A stretch of DNA of 64,000 nt from Phanerodontia chrysosporium. Its lineage: Eukaryota; Basidiomycota; Agaricomycetes; Polyporales; Phanerochaetaceae. Positions 53,504 to 64,000 of the stretch are shown here, piece by piece. The stretch lies in assembly GCA_001910725.1 (NCBI GenBank), contig MJGA01000001.1, positions 1,426,001-1,490,000 of the forward strand. Reading direction: 5' to 3'. Each line of letters starts with the position of its first letter. The first letter of the stretch is position 1. The position numbers were made by a program, and so were the translations under genes. The notes beneath the pieces were generated by a model that did no database searches, was not told the origin of the DNA, and saw only the letters and a program-made list of their open reading frames with translations.

Positions 53504-55642
53504 CTAAGCCTTCTTTTCATCCTCGACGAGATCGGCCACAACGCGTTCCTGAGATGCTCGAGCGAGCACTGAGGACGTCGTGTCGTCTGCCAGCAGAGCA
53601 GCCAATTCGCGCTTTCGCATGTACCAGGTGAATAACACCGTCGTGATGCACGACAGTGAGATCCAGCCTATCATGACGCCCACACTCCGGCCAAGACTCG
53701 AGGTGGTATTGAACAGAATCGTGCGCATCGATTGCGACCTAGAGAAGCGTGAGCCGGCGTCTTATGAGCTTCAAATGAGGATATCCTCACAGGTTCCATA
53801 TGGGAAATCCTTGCCCATAAGAGAAGAACGGGCTCAGCAGCTCTTGAGGCAGCAGCGTTGGGGCAACATTGTATATAATCTGCAGAGATGTCAATGCTAC
53901 ATTATCCGTCCTTTTGCGCAGATACTCACCAAAAGGAAGAGGAAATATGGTACAAATTTCGGCGTGAGCAAGGTAATCATGGCCTCCTGGGACAGTCCTA
54001 GAGCAAGCATGCCGAGGTAATTGATGATGAACGCTAGCAGGAAACCTGCAGCAAGGGAATATCTACAAAATAATCAATAAAGAAATACACATACTCAGAA
54101 AGCGCAAATACTTACTTTCCATCAAACGGGAGCCCGAACGCAAGACTGATGAGCGTGTAGCTTAGGCTCAATGGAAGATATGCCGCAAACGGTATCAAAA
54201 GTCGCAGACAAAGGTATGAGGAGAGTTTGAGGCGTGGAGCGATGACGGCACGCGCGGCCGCGTGTGCCATAGTCTAAACATACACCGTTAGCTTTCAGCA
54301 GGGCCGCATGTGAGCAGCGGCGAGTCGGACCGCACCATGATAAACCTGTGCAGAGTTCATTTAGAGACGACACGGCATTCAGGGCACGTGGTGTACGTAC
54401 GCGAAGATCGTCAGGAATATGTTGCCGACAAGCGTGACCGCCTGGGCTGCCGGCGTCCTACGTGTAATTAATTGTGGATCAGATAAGAGCCTTTGTGGGG
54501 CCGCCGTCGAGGGAGTGGGAAGACTCACGTATAGGGCCGAAGATTGACCATGGTCCAGGAAATGGCCGGACTGATGGTTTGTGGTGCCTGCGAGAGAAGC
54601 TGCGCAGCCGTCTGATTGACCGTGTCCCCAGGGGTAATCTGTGCAAAGTACCGCTGGGCCGCTGCAGTCGCATAGGCAGACACACTAGCAGTGAGAAGCT
54701 GAGTCGTGATCGGGAGCACATAGTTGCCAACGGCAGTTTCTTGACGTGCCTGTATGTGATTGAGATATAACCTAAGATTGAGTACACAGGGAGACACGTA
54801 CCTGGGCATAGTAAACGGTGATAGCCTTGCTAGGATCGTAGTTCGGATCTCCATTTGCTCGGGCGCGGCTGAGATTGATTGTCGCGTTTGCCTCGACTTA
54901 AGGGTGCAATTAGCATTCTAGAAGTCGAAGAAGGGCACCGTGGGGGACTTACTGACGACAGCAATCCACGCTTGGTTCTGTATGACGGCGTTGGCGATGT
55001 CTTCGTCGGTTCCAGCGGCAACAGGGTCTACGAGCGACCAGCTGAGATGCAGGCCCGGGGTAGATGTGTTACCAAACGACTGCCACAGTGTGTTGCCTAT
55101 GCGGGCAGCGTCTCTGTTGATGAACCATGCCTCTAGGTTTGTCGTAAGCTGTGGTGATTCGGACAGTGCTCCCCAGAAGCTGCAGAGGGCCACATCAACG
55201 CTCTGCTCAACATGGGCGCTTAGCGGAAAACTCACACCGGGAGGGAGACCCACATGAGCAGGAGGGTGAGGACGATGGGCTTGATGACGACGGTAACGTA
55301 AGCCCGCCGTTCTGCAGCGATTTCGCGGGCAAAGACTGGGCATAGGACACGGTCATGTTGGTGAGATCGCTGGGTCGGAGAAGAGAGGGACGTACAGCCG
55401 TGGTGCGTGCCGGGGGCGGCTTGGAAGGTGTAGAGCCCGGCAGGCTTTCCCAGATCCATCGGATGGTGCGCAGGCTGGGGCTTGCTGCCGCCGCCGACCG
55501 TTTCAGCAACGTTCGCTGGCACACGATCTTCCTCCTCGAGTTCGGCATGAGCCTCTGCCGAGTCTCGGCACGCTGCGGCAGCCGGCGGCGGAACCGTCCA
55601 ACCAGCGGCGGGCGACTGCAGTTCGTGACCCGGCATCGACAT
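53504..55642 (-). CDS. SNG1-like multi-pass membrane protein (DUF3533)
   Basis: Eleven exons (55642-55396, 55335-55236, 55179-54953, 54896-54802, 54749-54529, 54457-54401, 54345-54336, 54273-54116, 54062-53930, 53879-53791, 53738-53504) encode 523 residues. An acidic cytosolic N-terminus leads to a helix ('VIKPIVLTLLLMWVSLPVFW'), a lumenal domain ('IQNQAWIAVV', 'ITVYYAQARQETAVGNYVLP'), then five helices including 'AVTLVGNIFLTIFAFIMV', 'LLIPFAAYLPLSLSYTLISL' and 'GVMIGWISLSCITTVLFTW'. This is the DUF3533/SNG1 family, named for yeast nitrosoguanidine resistance; its transport role is unclear. Exon 7 is only 10 nt. An earlier start is possible if an upstream exon exists. Confidence 0.85.
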
Positions 55643-56890
55643 CGGGGTCCCTGCGTGCGGTGCGGGGAACGCCTCGGGCTGTGCGGGGGAGCGGCGAGCG
55701 TTGGGAGAGACGACAGCAGGCACACAACCTTCGCCTGCCAGTCATCTTCCAGCCCCCTGGCGCGCCCGTCGCTGCCATTTCGTAATGCCCAATGCATAAG
55801 CTTCTGGCTTGGCGACCGTGACCGTCCTCGAGCCATGCTGCAACAGCCAAACAATCGCCTCCCTTGGCGAAAACGACTCAATACTGCGTGCTCAAATGAA
55901 GATCGCACAGCTCTCGCCATGGCTCCTCCGACGAGCGAACAAAGTCCGGTCAGCTCATTTACCAGAGACAGCCAGCACACATATTTCTTCGGCATGCCGC
56001 TCCTCGTGTACTCGAGAGCTCCACTACCCTCATCCTACGCCATCCCACCCTGTTGACTGCGTGCAATCGATAGTAGTAGTCATCGTTGACTTCAGTGCGA
56101 CTGTCGAGCCCCCGGCCTGGTGATTTCCCATGGCAGTGCACCTGCTGTCCCGCACAAAGGTACGATCGTGTGGATCTTCGCAGCGGCAGCTTTCCTTCTG
56201 GCACGGGGTCACGGGTGCTATACAGCGTTTCCGGTCGGCTGCGCCGTCAAGGGAGCTCTGGCGTTCCGAGCTAGGGTCGAGCAAGTAAACGACGGCACAC
56301 TGGTGAGATTTCCGTGATCGTATCCGTTGTTGCAAGGGACGTCAAGAACATCCTCCCTAGTGCAATTCAGACCACTTCGCGCTGTTTGGCTCGTTCTATG
56401 ACATTCCATGACGTTCTACGCTTATATGCACGTGCCAGTGAAGGTAAGGTGGGGGCGGGGCAGAAGTACAGGGTGGGCGGGACGAGAGAATTACAATAAG
56501 ACACTGCTAGCTATGCACGACAAATGACCGGGAACACACACATTGCCATAGAACATCCGAATAATAGGAATACACGTAGAAATACAACTACACTACAGCG
56601 ACCTGCCGAAGCATCTGGCTAGGTGTACAACTAGCAAAGCTGGCTATGATACGTATCCTACGTCAAGGGTATAGGACTATACATCGCAAAGACACGAAGA
56701 CGCGAAGAGACCCCATGGGCAGAGTGGCATCTGTCCATTGTGCAACCATGCACCCCAACCAAAGACCCAAAAAAGAATATGACAAGCAGAAAAAACCCTG
56801 AGATGCGACAGCAGATGAAGGCAGACAAGGCGGAAATCAATCCGCATCTGACCTCGACACGAGGCTACTGCCAGCAGAATTGTGGAGCTG
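55643..56890. other. Long upstream region of the SNG1-like gene
   Basis: 1.25 kb between two minus-strand genes. It should hold the SNG1-like promoter and the F-box gene's 3' UTR. Short frames overlap each other; one at 55850-55770 ('MAATGAPGGWKMTGRRR') could be an upstream SNG1 exon. Nothing else seen. Confidence 0.45.
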
Positions 56891-58019
56891 TTAATAAGCC
56901 CATTCCATGAAGGCGTCGTCGAAGTCGTAGTCGTTATCGTTAGCGGCCACGTCGGCCGACCGGGGAGATACCGGTGGGGAAAGCCATTCCTTCTGGAGGC
57001 ACCTGTCCGCCGGAGCGACCGTCTTAGGCCGGAACTCCCATTGCATGCCTCCGAGCTCGAATGCGCCGAGCGCACGAAGAGACGCGAGAGCGTTCGCGAT
57101 CTGGCCGTAGAACGCCTGCCACAAGAGGATATCTAGTCAGCGCGCCGACGATCCACTGAGCGAGAGCAGAGCTCACCGTGTCTGGCGTTTCCCAGAAGGG
57201 GCATGTCGTTATCACCCTCAGGCTTGTAAGGTTTGGACACGCCCTGGTAAGCGCTGCGATGACTGCGACTGGCGGTGCACTCGTGATTGCGCTCAGTGTC
57301 TCGATCCTATGCATCTCGGGTGCCGACGCAGACCCACGCTCTGGGCCGTCCGCGGGCTGCGGGACGCTTGATGTCCCGGCGAGTGACTCAACGTCCTCGA
57401 CGCTGAGGTCGCCCGAGAGAAATAGGGTGGTGACGGGGCGTGAACCAAGCAGCTGCGGAAGCAGACAGGCTGGTCCCGTGTACGTGGTCAAGAAGGGTAT
57501 AGCGGTTTTCGCGAGAACGGCGGCGTCAGGTGAGGCCGCGACCTGCAGCGACTGCAGGGACGGCGTCCCTTCGAGAAAGCGTGTAACGTTGGTGTCGAGG
57601 GGGAAGGAGCAGGAGAAACTCTCCAAGTTAGGATAGTGCGTAAGGTCAAGGGAACGCGCGTGGTCGAAGAGAACCCAGCTCAAGCTGGAGTCGATGTGAA
57701 CCTCTAAATCGGTAACATGCCGCATGCCCTGTATGGCCTGATATAGCATGGCGAAGTACGTTTCGTCGACCTCGTCTTGTCCCTCGACGAGACTGATGGA
57801 GAAGAAACGAACGAGGGATGATAGGTGGGCTCGGGTCGCGAGTGTGTTTACCGCGGATAGATTGCGGGCGTATGTCGAAACGCAGACGCGACGGTACAGC
57901 AGACGGCTCGCACTAGCGTACAAGTCACCATTTGTCCGTGCAAGAGATGCGAGTGTCGATGGTGCGAGGGGCTCGAAGACGACCTCGAGTAGTTCTGCGG
58001 GGAGGTCGACGAGGGACAT
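56891..58019 (-). CDS. F-box protein
   Basis: Exons 58019-57177 and 57115-56891 encode 355 residues. The F-box opens the protein: 'MSLVDLPAELLEVVFEPLAP' and 'STLASLARTNGDLYASASRL', followed by a helix/strand region with leucine-rich spacing ('VTDLEVHIDSSLSWVLF', 'TLFLSGDLSVEDVESLAG', 'LTRACPNLTSLRVITT'). Such basidiomycete F-box proteins recruit substrates to SCF ubiquitin ligases through Skp1; the substrate is unknown. The acidic end 'ANDNDYDFDDAFMEWAY' is notable. The single intron keeps phase. Confidence 0.8.
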
Positions 58020-58776
58020 GGCTTGGCTCGAGTACAGAGGATAGTCACCGGAGGCGCTGGTGCAGAGGCGGAGGACCAGGGCAGAAGGATTGCGGAACTG
58101 TCGTTGCCAAGGAAGGATGATTTATAGCAGACGAGAAACCGAGGACACTTTTAAAATTCGTACGGAACAGAGGGCGTTTTGGCGGAGGGACAGGCGCGTG
58201 AAGGCGGACACAGGAAACGGGAAGCTGGTACGGGTTGTCGACAAGAATGTCCTCAGAAAGACCGTGCGGCAGGAGATGAATTCGAGTGGGAAAGGAGCCG
58301 TGCCGCCGTCAGAATGTGCAAGGGACGTGGCCTGGCACAGCCTTCTTAGTTCATAGAAGTCAGGTCTGGTGAATCAACGAGATGCGGGGGTGATTCAGAG
58401 GGACTAGCACTGAGCAACCTTCCAGTGACCGCCAGGGCGATACAGGGTTCACAGCTGACTTTCCAAACATGCCGCGCCCAGTCAAGACGTCGGATCTGGA
58501 TCAAAACGTGGACCCTATCGATGCTCGAGTCTACGTATCTCAAGACGCGCTGTAGCAGAGGAGGAGAGAGTTCACGGTCAGGGTCAGGACGAAGACATAC
58601 CGCCGCTAGGGTTCGGGTTCGCCTGATGGCGCCGCGCGGGTCCGGGTTAGGGTTTGCCTGATGGGCATTGGGCACGCGCCCGAACGGCCTGCTCGACTTG
58701 CAACCCGACCACGACGAGCAGCGCGCCGTCCTGCTCACCGTCCGTTGTTCCGACTCATAGCCTTGGCCGATTGCAT
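58020..58776. other. Divergent intergenic region
   Basis: 757 bp between the F-box and Asp-tRNA synthetase starts. It carries an imperfect direct repeat at 58608-58666 around a TTAGGG-like core. Promoters for both genes are expected. No gene seen. Confidence 0.5.
58608..58666. repeat. Imperfect direct repeat with TTAGGG-like core
   Basis: Two units of about 24 bp, both ending GCCTGATGG, spaced about 12 bp apart; the second contains GGGTTAGGGTTT. It is too short to be a telomere remnant with confidence. Confidence 0.5.
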
Positions 58777-61600
58777 ATGTGCAGGCCCTCTCGCGCACTG
58801 CCAACGCGCGTGATCAAAGCGAGTGTCCGCGGCCTGCCTGGTCGATCGGCCAAGCCACGACTTCAGCTCCAGCGCACTTTTGGAACAGCCGCAGCTTGCC
58901 TTCAATCTGCCTCGTCCGACAGCGCGCGGAGCGATGAGAGACATGTCATAGAGACGCTGCAGAGCCTCAAGGCGCATAACGGTTAGTTCGAAGCCCAATT
59001 GGCGGTCGTAGCTCATTGATTGGGCTTTGCAGCACCTTTTCCGCGAAGGTCGCATCATTGTGGCTCTCTGTCAGCAAAGGATGCTGGCTCCAGCGTCACG
59101 CTCACAGGCTGGCTTCTGCCAGGCCGGTAAGCAGGCCATTAGCGCAGAAGCCCTCAATGCTAACTCGATGTCCTTAACTCAAGCAAGGTCGGCAAGACCC
59201 TCTACTTCTATCCGTTGAAGGATCCTCATGGGACCCTGCAATTGGTAGTCCCCTCAACCGTTGGCGCTGAGACCTTTGAACTCATGCGTAACATCCCTGT
59301 GGAGTCGACCGTTGTTGTGGAAGGTGTCGTCTCAGAGAGGCCCCCAAAACAGAAACGCCCTGTAAGCTATGATCCCACCCCCAACTCGGTGATGGCCTCC
59401 AATATCTGCAGGCGTTCTCACATATGACCGCAATAGCAACCCGGAGGTGACATAGAAGTGACAGTAACCTCTTGTACGTTACTCAATCCCGCGGAACAGC
59501 CCTTGCCGTTCGTGCCTTCCGATGAACACAATTTGGTACGTGGACTGCTGTGTATCATTGTGATGCTCGTTTGACACCGGGAAAGCCTGCCGAAGAGTTT
59601 AGGCTTCGATATCGTTACCTTGACCTTCGGCGGTCGGTCTTGTCCCGCAATCTCCAGAAAAGAAGCAAGGTCGCGCATCTCATTCGCACCACTTTGCACG
59701 ATCACGGTACGTGCGCTTCTCTCTCACTTGCCCATGATTATGCCGAGTCTTTGAAGGCTCACATCACCAACGATCCCAGGATTTGTCGAAGTCGAGACGC
59801 CGGTCCTCCTTAAGTCCACCCCGGAGGGTGCACGCGAGTTCCTAGTCCCGACACGAACGTCCGCCTCTGCCCCATCTGTCAAGTCTTCTATCGGCGGAGG
59901 TCCGCGCGAGTCGTCCTCACAGCCTCTCTTCTACGCTCTCCCACAGTCGCCACAGCAGCCTAAGCAACTGCTGATTGCCTCTGGCGCCGTCGACCGCTAC
60001 TACCAAATAGCCAAGTGCTTCCGCGATGAAGACGGGCGAAAGGATAGGCAGCCCGAGTTCACACAGGTGGACTTGGAAATGGCTTGGGTGTCTTGGGGCA
60101 TCGAACCGTCGAACTGCAGCCAAGGAGATCATAATGTTTGGCGTATTGGTGGCAAGGAAGTTAGGGAGATCATCGAACGTCTGATTCGCAAAATCTGGTC
60201 GACAGTGGAGGGGATTGAGCTGCCCTCGTCGTTTACAGTAATGACGTACGAGGAAGCAATGGGCCGCTTTGGCAGCGACAAGCCGGATACGCGCTTTGGC
60301 CTCGAGGTGCGCTTTAACCTTTGTGTCGTAACGTGGACTATACTTCTCAGGGTTTCCTTACTGATTTGAGTCGCTCTCGCACGCCTATAGCTTCAGCTTG
60401 TCACCGACCGGTTGCCTGAGCCGGTGAAAGGCGCGTTGGCAAATGAAGATCAGGTCGTAGAAGCGTTGGTTGTACGTGCCGCGGACACGCAGTTCAAGGG
60501 CGCCACGGGGAGCGTAGAACTATATGAAGCCGCGATGAGCGTAAGTTCCGATCTTTCACATTGCTGGATCATCGCTGAACTGCACTCTAAACGCTCTCCA
60601 CAGGACGGCGCCGCCTTCGTGCGTGTCCTGTCTGATGGGACGGTAGACATTTCAGGTGGCGACGGCTCGCTCGGAACTTTCGGCACACCCGCCGCCGTAA
60701 AGGATGCCCTCCACTTGAACCCCGGCGACACAGCGTTGCTCGCAAAGCGGCGGCGCGCCCCAGAGGTAATTCTGCCAATGCTCCAACACCCCTGTATTCA
60801 CGGCTCAAATTGTCGCACGTAGGGTGGCTCGACGGTTCTCGGCCGTCTTCGTCTCCTGCTGGCCACTTTGGCGCAAGCCGCTGGGGAATTGGTCCTGCCA
60901 ACGGCACCGCATTTCCTCTGGGTCACGGAGTTTCCTCTGTTCACCCGAGCCGACCCTGACAAGGAGTTTCTTGCGCATGGACGCTGGAGCAGCTCTCATC
61001 ATCCATTTACGGCACCCATGTGGGAAGACATTGACAAAATGTATGATGGACGGATTGCCGAGGTACGTCTTGGTAGGCGTGCGGCACGTATTTGGCTTGC
61101 ATACTGATGCAATCTTGTCTGCCGCAGGTGCGTGGGCAGCATTACGACCTCGTTCTGAACGGCGTCGAAATTGGCGGAGGCTCCGTGCGTGTCCACGACG
61201 CCGAGATGCAGGAATACATCTTCGCGAAGATCCTCCAGGTTAGTCGATGAAGCTACGATTCCGCAGTTACTGTTCATCTGAATCCGGCTTGCACAGTTGG
61301 ACGAGAGGGAGAAACAGACGTTCAACCATCTCCTTCACGCACTGCGATGTGGGCTCCACCTCACGGAGGCATTGCGTTAGGTCTGTCCGGGTCGTCATCC
61401 CGAGATCCATGGTGCTCATGAACAATCTTACAGGTTTCGACCGCCTCATGGCGATCCTATGTAAAACAGAGTCGATCCGAGATGTGATCGCCTTTCCCAA
61501 AACAGGCGCAGGCACCGACTTACTGTTCAAGAGCCCGGCACCGGTAGACTCGCAGACTGTCTTGGATCAGTATGGCATACAACCCAAAAACACGTCGTAG
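58777..61600 (+). CDS. MSD1: Mitochondrial aspartyl-tRNA synthetase, one frame break
   Basis: Twelve exons from ATG 58777 to the stop at 61600 encode about 712 residues. A basic presequence ('[16 protein letters not shown]') precedes an OB-fold ('[14 protein letters not shown]', '[15 protein letters not shown]'), then the class II core: '[19 protein letters not shown]', '[20 protein letters not shown]', motif 2 '[20 protein letters not shown]', the GAD-type insertion, '[11 protein letters not shown]', '[13 protein letters not shown]', '[13 protein letters not shown]' and motif 3 '[13 protein letters not shown]'. The bacterial-type insertion places it with mitochondrial AspRS rather than the cytosolic enzyme. 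One G is missing near 61351 in 'LRCG/APPHGG', breaking exon 11; all other junctions keep phase. Confidence 0.9.
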
Positions 61601-61756
61601 ATGCATATTGTACACCAAACACAGTTACATCAAGTCGTAATGGAAATCCGGGGAGTTTTGGGATAAATATGAGTCGGAGAGTTGGTCGTGAATGACGAAT
61701 GTACACTGAGATAACCATAGGAGGGCATAAGAGGATTGTCCGATGATGGGTGAGGC

Positions 61757-63489
61757 TCATGAAAAGGGTATAGCTGTCTGATCGGATCGTGGACTGAGTA
61801 CCGCTCGGTCTTGGAAGGGGGCATCCGGAGCAGGAGGTGACGGAGATGACGATGGGATCCGAACGGAGCCCCTGGGCGTGATATCGTCTCGAAGGTCTGG
61901 CGGGTCGAACGGCGGCCGTGTATGGCCCCAGGGGGATTCGGAATCGTGATGATCACCCGTGCCGTTCAGAGTCGTGGCCTCCGATGAACTCCTGACGACC
62001 GGCGTAACGTCCCCACTTTCTCCGTTAACATGCTGCGAGCGATTCTCATCGATGACGGCGAGCACACTTCGAAGTTTCGATTCCGACTTGCGGTGAGAGT
62101 GCGTGGGGAGAGAGGGTGTAAACGGAACGGAGTGTCGCCGACTGACGGTAGGCGGAGAGACAGAAGGGGAGATGACCGTCGTCGAAGACGTGGGTGACAT
62201 GACAGGCGAGGTAGGAACCTGCGCCCATGCGGCAGTAGTTTCGGGGAAGAACCCGCCGGTGTTGGTCCAGGAGCCCTTGCCGTCGCTGCTGCCGTCTAAA
62301 TCGGGTGTCGAGGATGTGAGAGGGCTTGGGCTGGCAGACGGTGTGTTGGCAATGACAGACAAAGGTGGAAGGATTGAGAATATCTTGTCCTCGTCAGGTT
62401 GGGGGCCATAAGAATCGAACGGGTCAGGGACAGCCTGGAGCATAGGCTCAATTATGGGGTCGGATCTGTACAGCAGATGAGCGATGTGTGAATGTATCGA
62501 GTAGATAACTTACGCTTTGGAGGTAAGTCTGTCAAAGATATCAAGCGTAGACCTCACTACAAGGCAGGTCTTGCCTTGTACGGCGTCCCAAACTTGCTCC
62601 TCGTGCTCCACAATTTCTTGGTAATGTTGCGCTTTGAGGTCATCGAGTTCGTCAACCTGTCGCTGGAGTATAGCCAGTGCCTCCCGGAAAGTTTGCAAAT
62701 CTGCTCATGGCAATAAGTCTGAATGCACATCGTGGCATCGTCTGTGACTCACTTCGGCCTTTCCGCTGCATGTTCTCCCGCTCTGTCTGTCTGATAACGC
62801 GACTCTTTTCCGAAGGCCTTCTCGTACGCATTCGAGCGCTCCTGTAAGAGTAGACATTAATATAGCGCAGACAGAGATGCAACAAAGCGCTACAGACAGT
62901 TACGATGGAACGGTAATTATCCAGGTGTTGACGTAATGGCTTCTCAAACTGTTTGTCAAGTGTATCTGCCTGTCTGATGTCAGATGAATAGACAAGCGAG
63001 TGCGTGCCTAACTCACCAAGACGTGCCAGTGGTTGCTCATAAGGTGGTGCAGTCCGGATGCAGCTTGCAGACGCGTCCCAGTCTCATACGTAGGACCTTT
63101 CAAACTGCACGCTACTGTAAGCAAGCGATAGAACGCCCTAAGTCTTGCACATACGTTGCGCAGGTCTCCATAGCATCGGCAAACTGCGCGGTGGCCCTTG
63201 ACATGGCCAGAAGTGCTTGACGATAAGCAGCACTCTTGCTGAGCAGCTGCGGAGAGCAAGTCAGCAACCGCGAAGCAGCAACAGGGGTAAATGAAGCACT
63301 GTATACCTCTTCATATGCATGAACACTGGCCTTGAGGTCGCCCCTGGTGATGATCTTGTCAGGCCCGTTGGGACCGAAGTTCATAGCAGATGCATTCGTG
63401 GTCTCTGTGAAAGTGGGCGAGGGCGGACCGGAAGATACTGGCGGCCGCGGATTAATGGCTAAAGAGCGGAGAGAACGAGCCCTTGGCAT
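61757..63489 (-). CDS. IVY1: Ivy1-like BAR-domain protein, one frame break
   Basis: Seven exons (63489-63307, 63246-63155, 63104-63017, 62969-62898, 62841-62753, 62700-62514, 62465-61757) encode about 472 residues. The first 290 are helical and match the I-BAR-like Ivy1 pattern: 'IITRGDLKASVHAYEEL', 'QALLAMSRATAQFADAMETC', 'LQAASGLHHLMSNHWHVLAD', 'LQTFREALAILQRQVDELDD', 'HEEQVWDAVQGKTCLVVRST' and 'PMLQAVPDPFDSYGP'. The rest is serine/proline-rich and disordered. Ivy1 binds phospholipids, Rab GTPases and Vps33 at the vacuole. One extra A near 62811 breaks the frame in exon 5 ('KAFGK/SRVIRQ'). Divergent from the RNA-binding protein gene. Confidence 0.75.
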
Positions 63490-63740
63490 CGTTGTGCAAG
63501 ACGCGGACGTGGGAGGAAGAGAAAGGTGGGCAAAGCTGCCAGCCTCAGCTGCTGGCTGCTAGAAATGATGTCGCAGCTTTCCAAGTGCGCGCCCTCCCAG
63601 ATTTGGGAAGCGCGCCATGAGCGCCTGGTGCACGTGACGAAATTTGTGCCGCACCTTCGCGGCGGCAAGAGTCGACCCGAACCACGAACTTTGCCTTGCG
63701 TGCCCATTTGTCTCTCACCCCCCTTCTTGCGCCGCCGATC
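63490..63740. promoter_or_regulatory. Divergent promoter of the Ivy1-like and Pab2-like genes
   Basis: 251 bp separate the two start codons. No site assigned. Confidence 0.5.
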
Positions 63741-64000
63741 ATGTCCGACACCGCTGATACCACCGCAAGCGCGACTGCACAAGAGCCCACTAACATAGAT
63801 GACGTGGAGGAGGAAGAGTCCAAGGTATGCATGCATCCTGCGAGCAGCCACACAATCTCACTGGAGAAGCGGCTCCCGCTCTTTGACTTGTAGGAGATTC
63901 TCCTCATGAAGCAGCGTGTCGAGGAGATGGAACGGGAGGCCAATAAATTGCGAGAGCTCCAGGCTGCAGCTGAGAAGCAAGAACACGAAGGCGCAGCTGG
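63741..64000 (+). CDS. PAB2: PABPN1/Pab2-like nuclear poly(A)-binding protein, N-terminal part
   Basis: The gene runs off the right edge. Exon 63741-63824 encodes 'MSDTADTTASATAQEPTNID' and an acidic run; after a 69-nt intron, exon 63894 onward encodes 'LLMKQRVEEMEREANKLREL' and 'QAAAEKQEHEG'. An acidic start followed by a coiled coil with this heptad pattern is the layout of nuclear poly(A)-binding proteins (human PABPN1, S. pombe Pab2), where an RRM follows. The RRM lies outside the window, so another coiled-coil protein is possible. Confidence 0.65.

Noticed and set aside
55207..55995. A 262-codon minus-strand frame at the SNG1-like N-terminus
   Set aside because: It lies in a different phase from the exons that join to the conserved membrane domain; only the frame from 55642 fits the splice pattern.
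1..64000. Transposons, long terminal repeats, CRISPR arrays and viral insertions
   Set aside because: No transposase, reverse transcriptase, integrase or capsid-like motif, no paired long repeats and no regular spacer array were seen on reading both strands.

Overview
The window is nuclear DNA of a filamentous basidiomycete, most likely an Agaricomycete. Genes lie 50-300 bp apart on both strands and almost all are cut by many 45-65 nt GT-AG introns. The protein set (TVP38, ERB1, ARP4, TRS20, PCH2, IBA57, PET191, an SNG1-type protein, a GH128 glucanase, a fungal seven-helix protein) is fungal. No transposon, IS element, CRISPR array or viral gene was seen. I built the exon models by hand: splice sites and reading phase were checked exon by exon, and family names come from recognised motifs, not from a search.

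Left part (1-27 kb): the end of a CLASP-like gene, a PPR-like mitochondrial protein, a thiol methyltransferase, a Tctex-type light chain head-to-head with PEX11, a small mitochondrial protein, TVP38, a large membrane/WD40 gene (copy A, minus strand), a tRNA-Gln, two unknown membrane proteins, a DUF2423 nucleolar-type protein, a ubiquitin C-terminal hydrolase, a mitochondrial protein and the PCH2 ATPase.

Middle (27-42 kb): an Rdx/SelW-type redox protein whose CxxC motif depends on an 8-nt exon; two further copies (B, C) of the membrane/WD40 gene in tandem on the plus strand; then ERB1 head-to-head with ARP4.

Right part (42-64 kb): a conserved unknown protein, TRS20, a mitochondrial rhomboid, a YIPF Golgi protein, a 6PGDH-fold dehydrogenase, a GPI-type GH128 glucanase, IBA57 head-to-head with PET191, an SNG1-like membrane protein, an F-box protein, mitochondrial Asp-tRNA synthetase, an Ivy1-like BAR protein and the start of a PABPN1/Pab2-like RNA-binding protein.

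The most unusual content is the three-copy family joining a coiled coil, four membrane helices and a WD40 propeller, with nearly identical exon lengths in the copies. Mitochondrial functions are common (IBA57, PET191, AspRS, rhomboid, PPR-like and others), and seven gene pairs share short divergent promoters. About nine otherwise intact genes are each broken by a one-base indel, usually in a short homopolymer, which points to uncorrected long-read sequence rather than true pseudogenes.
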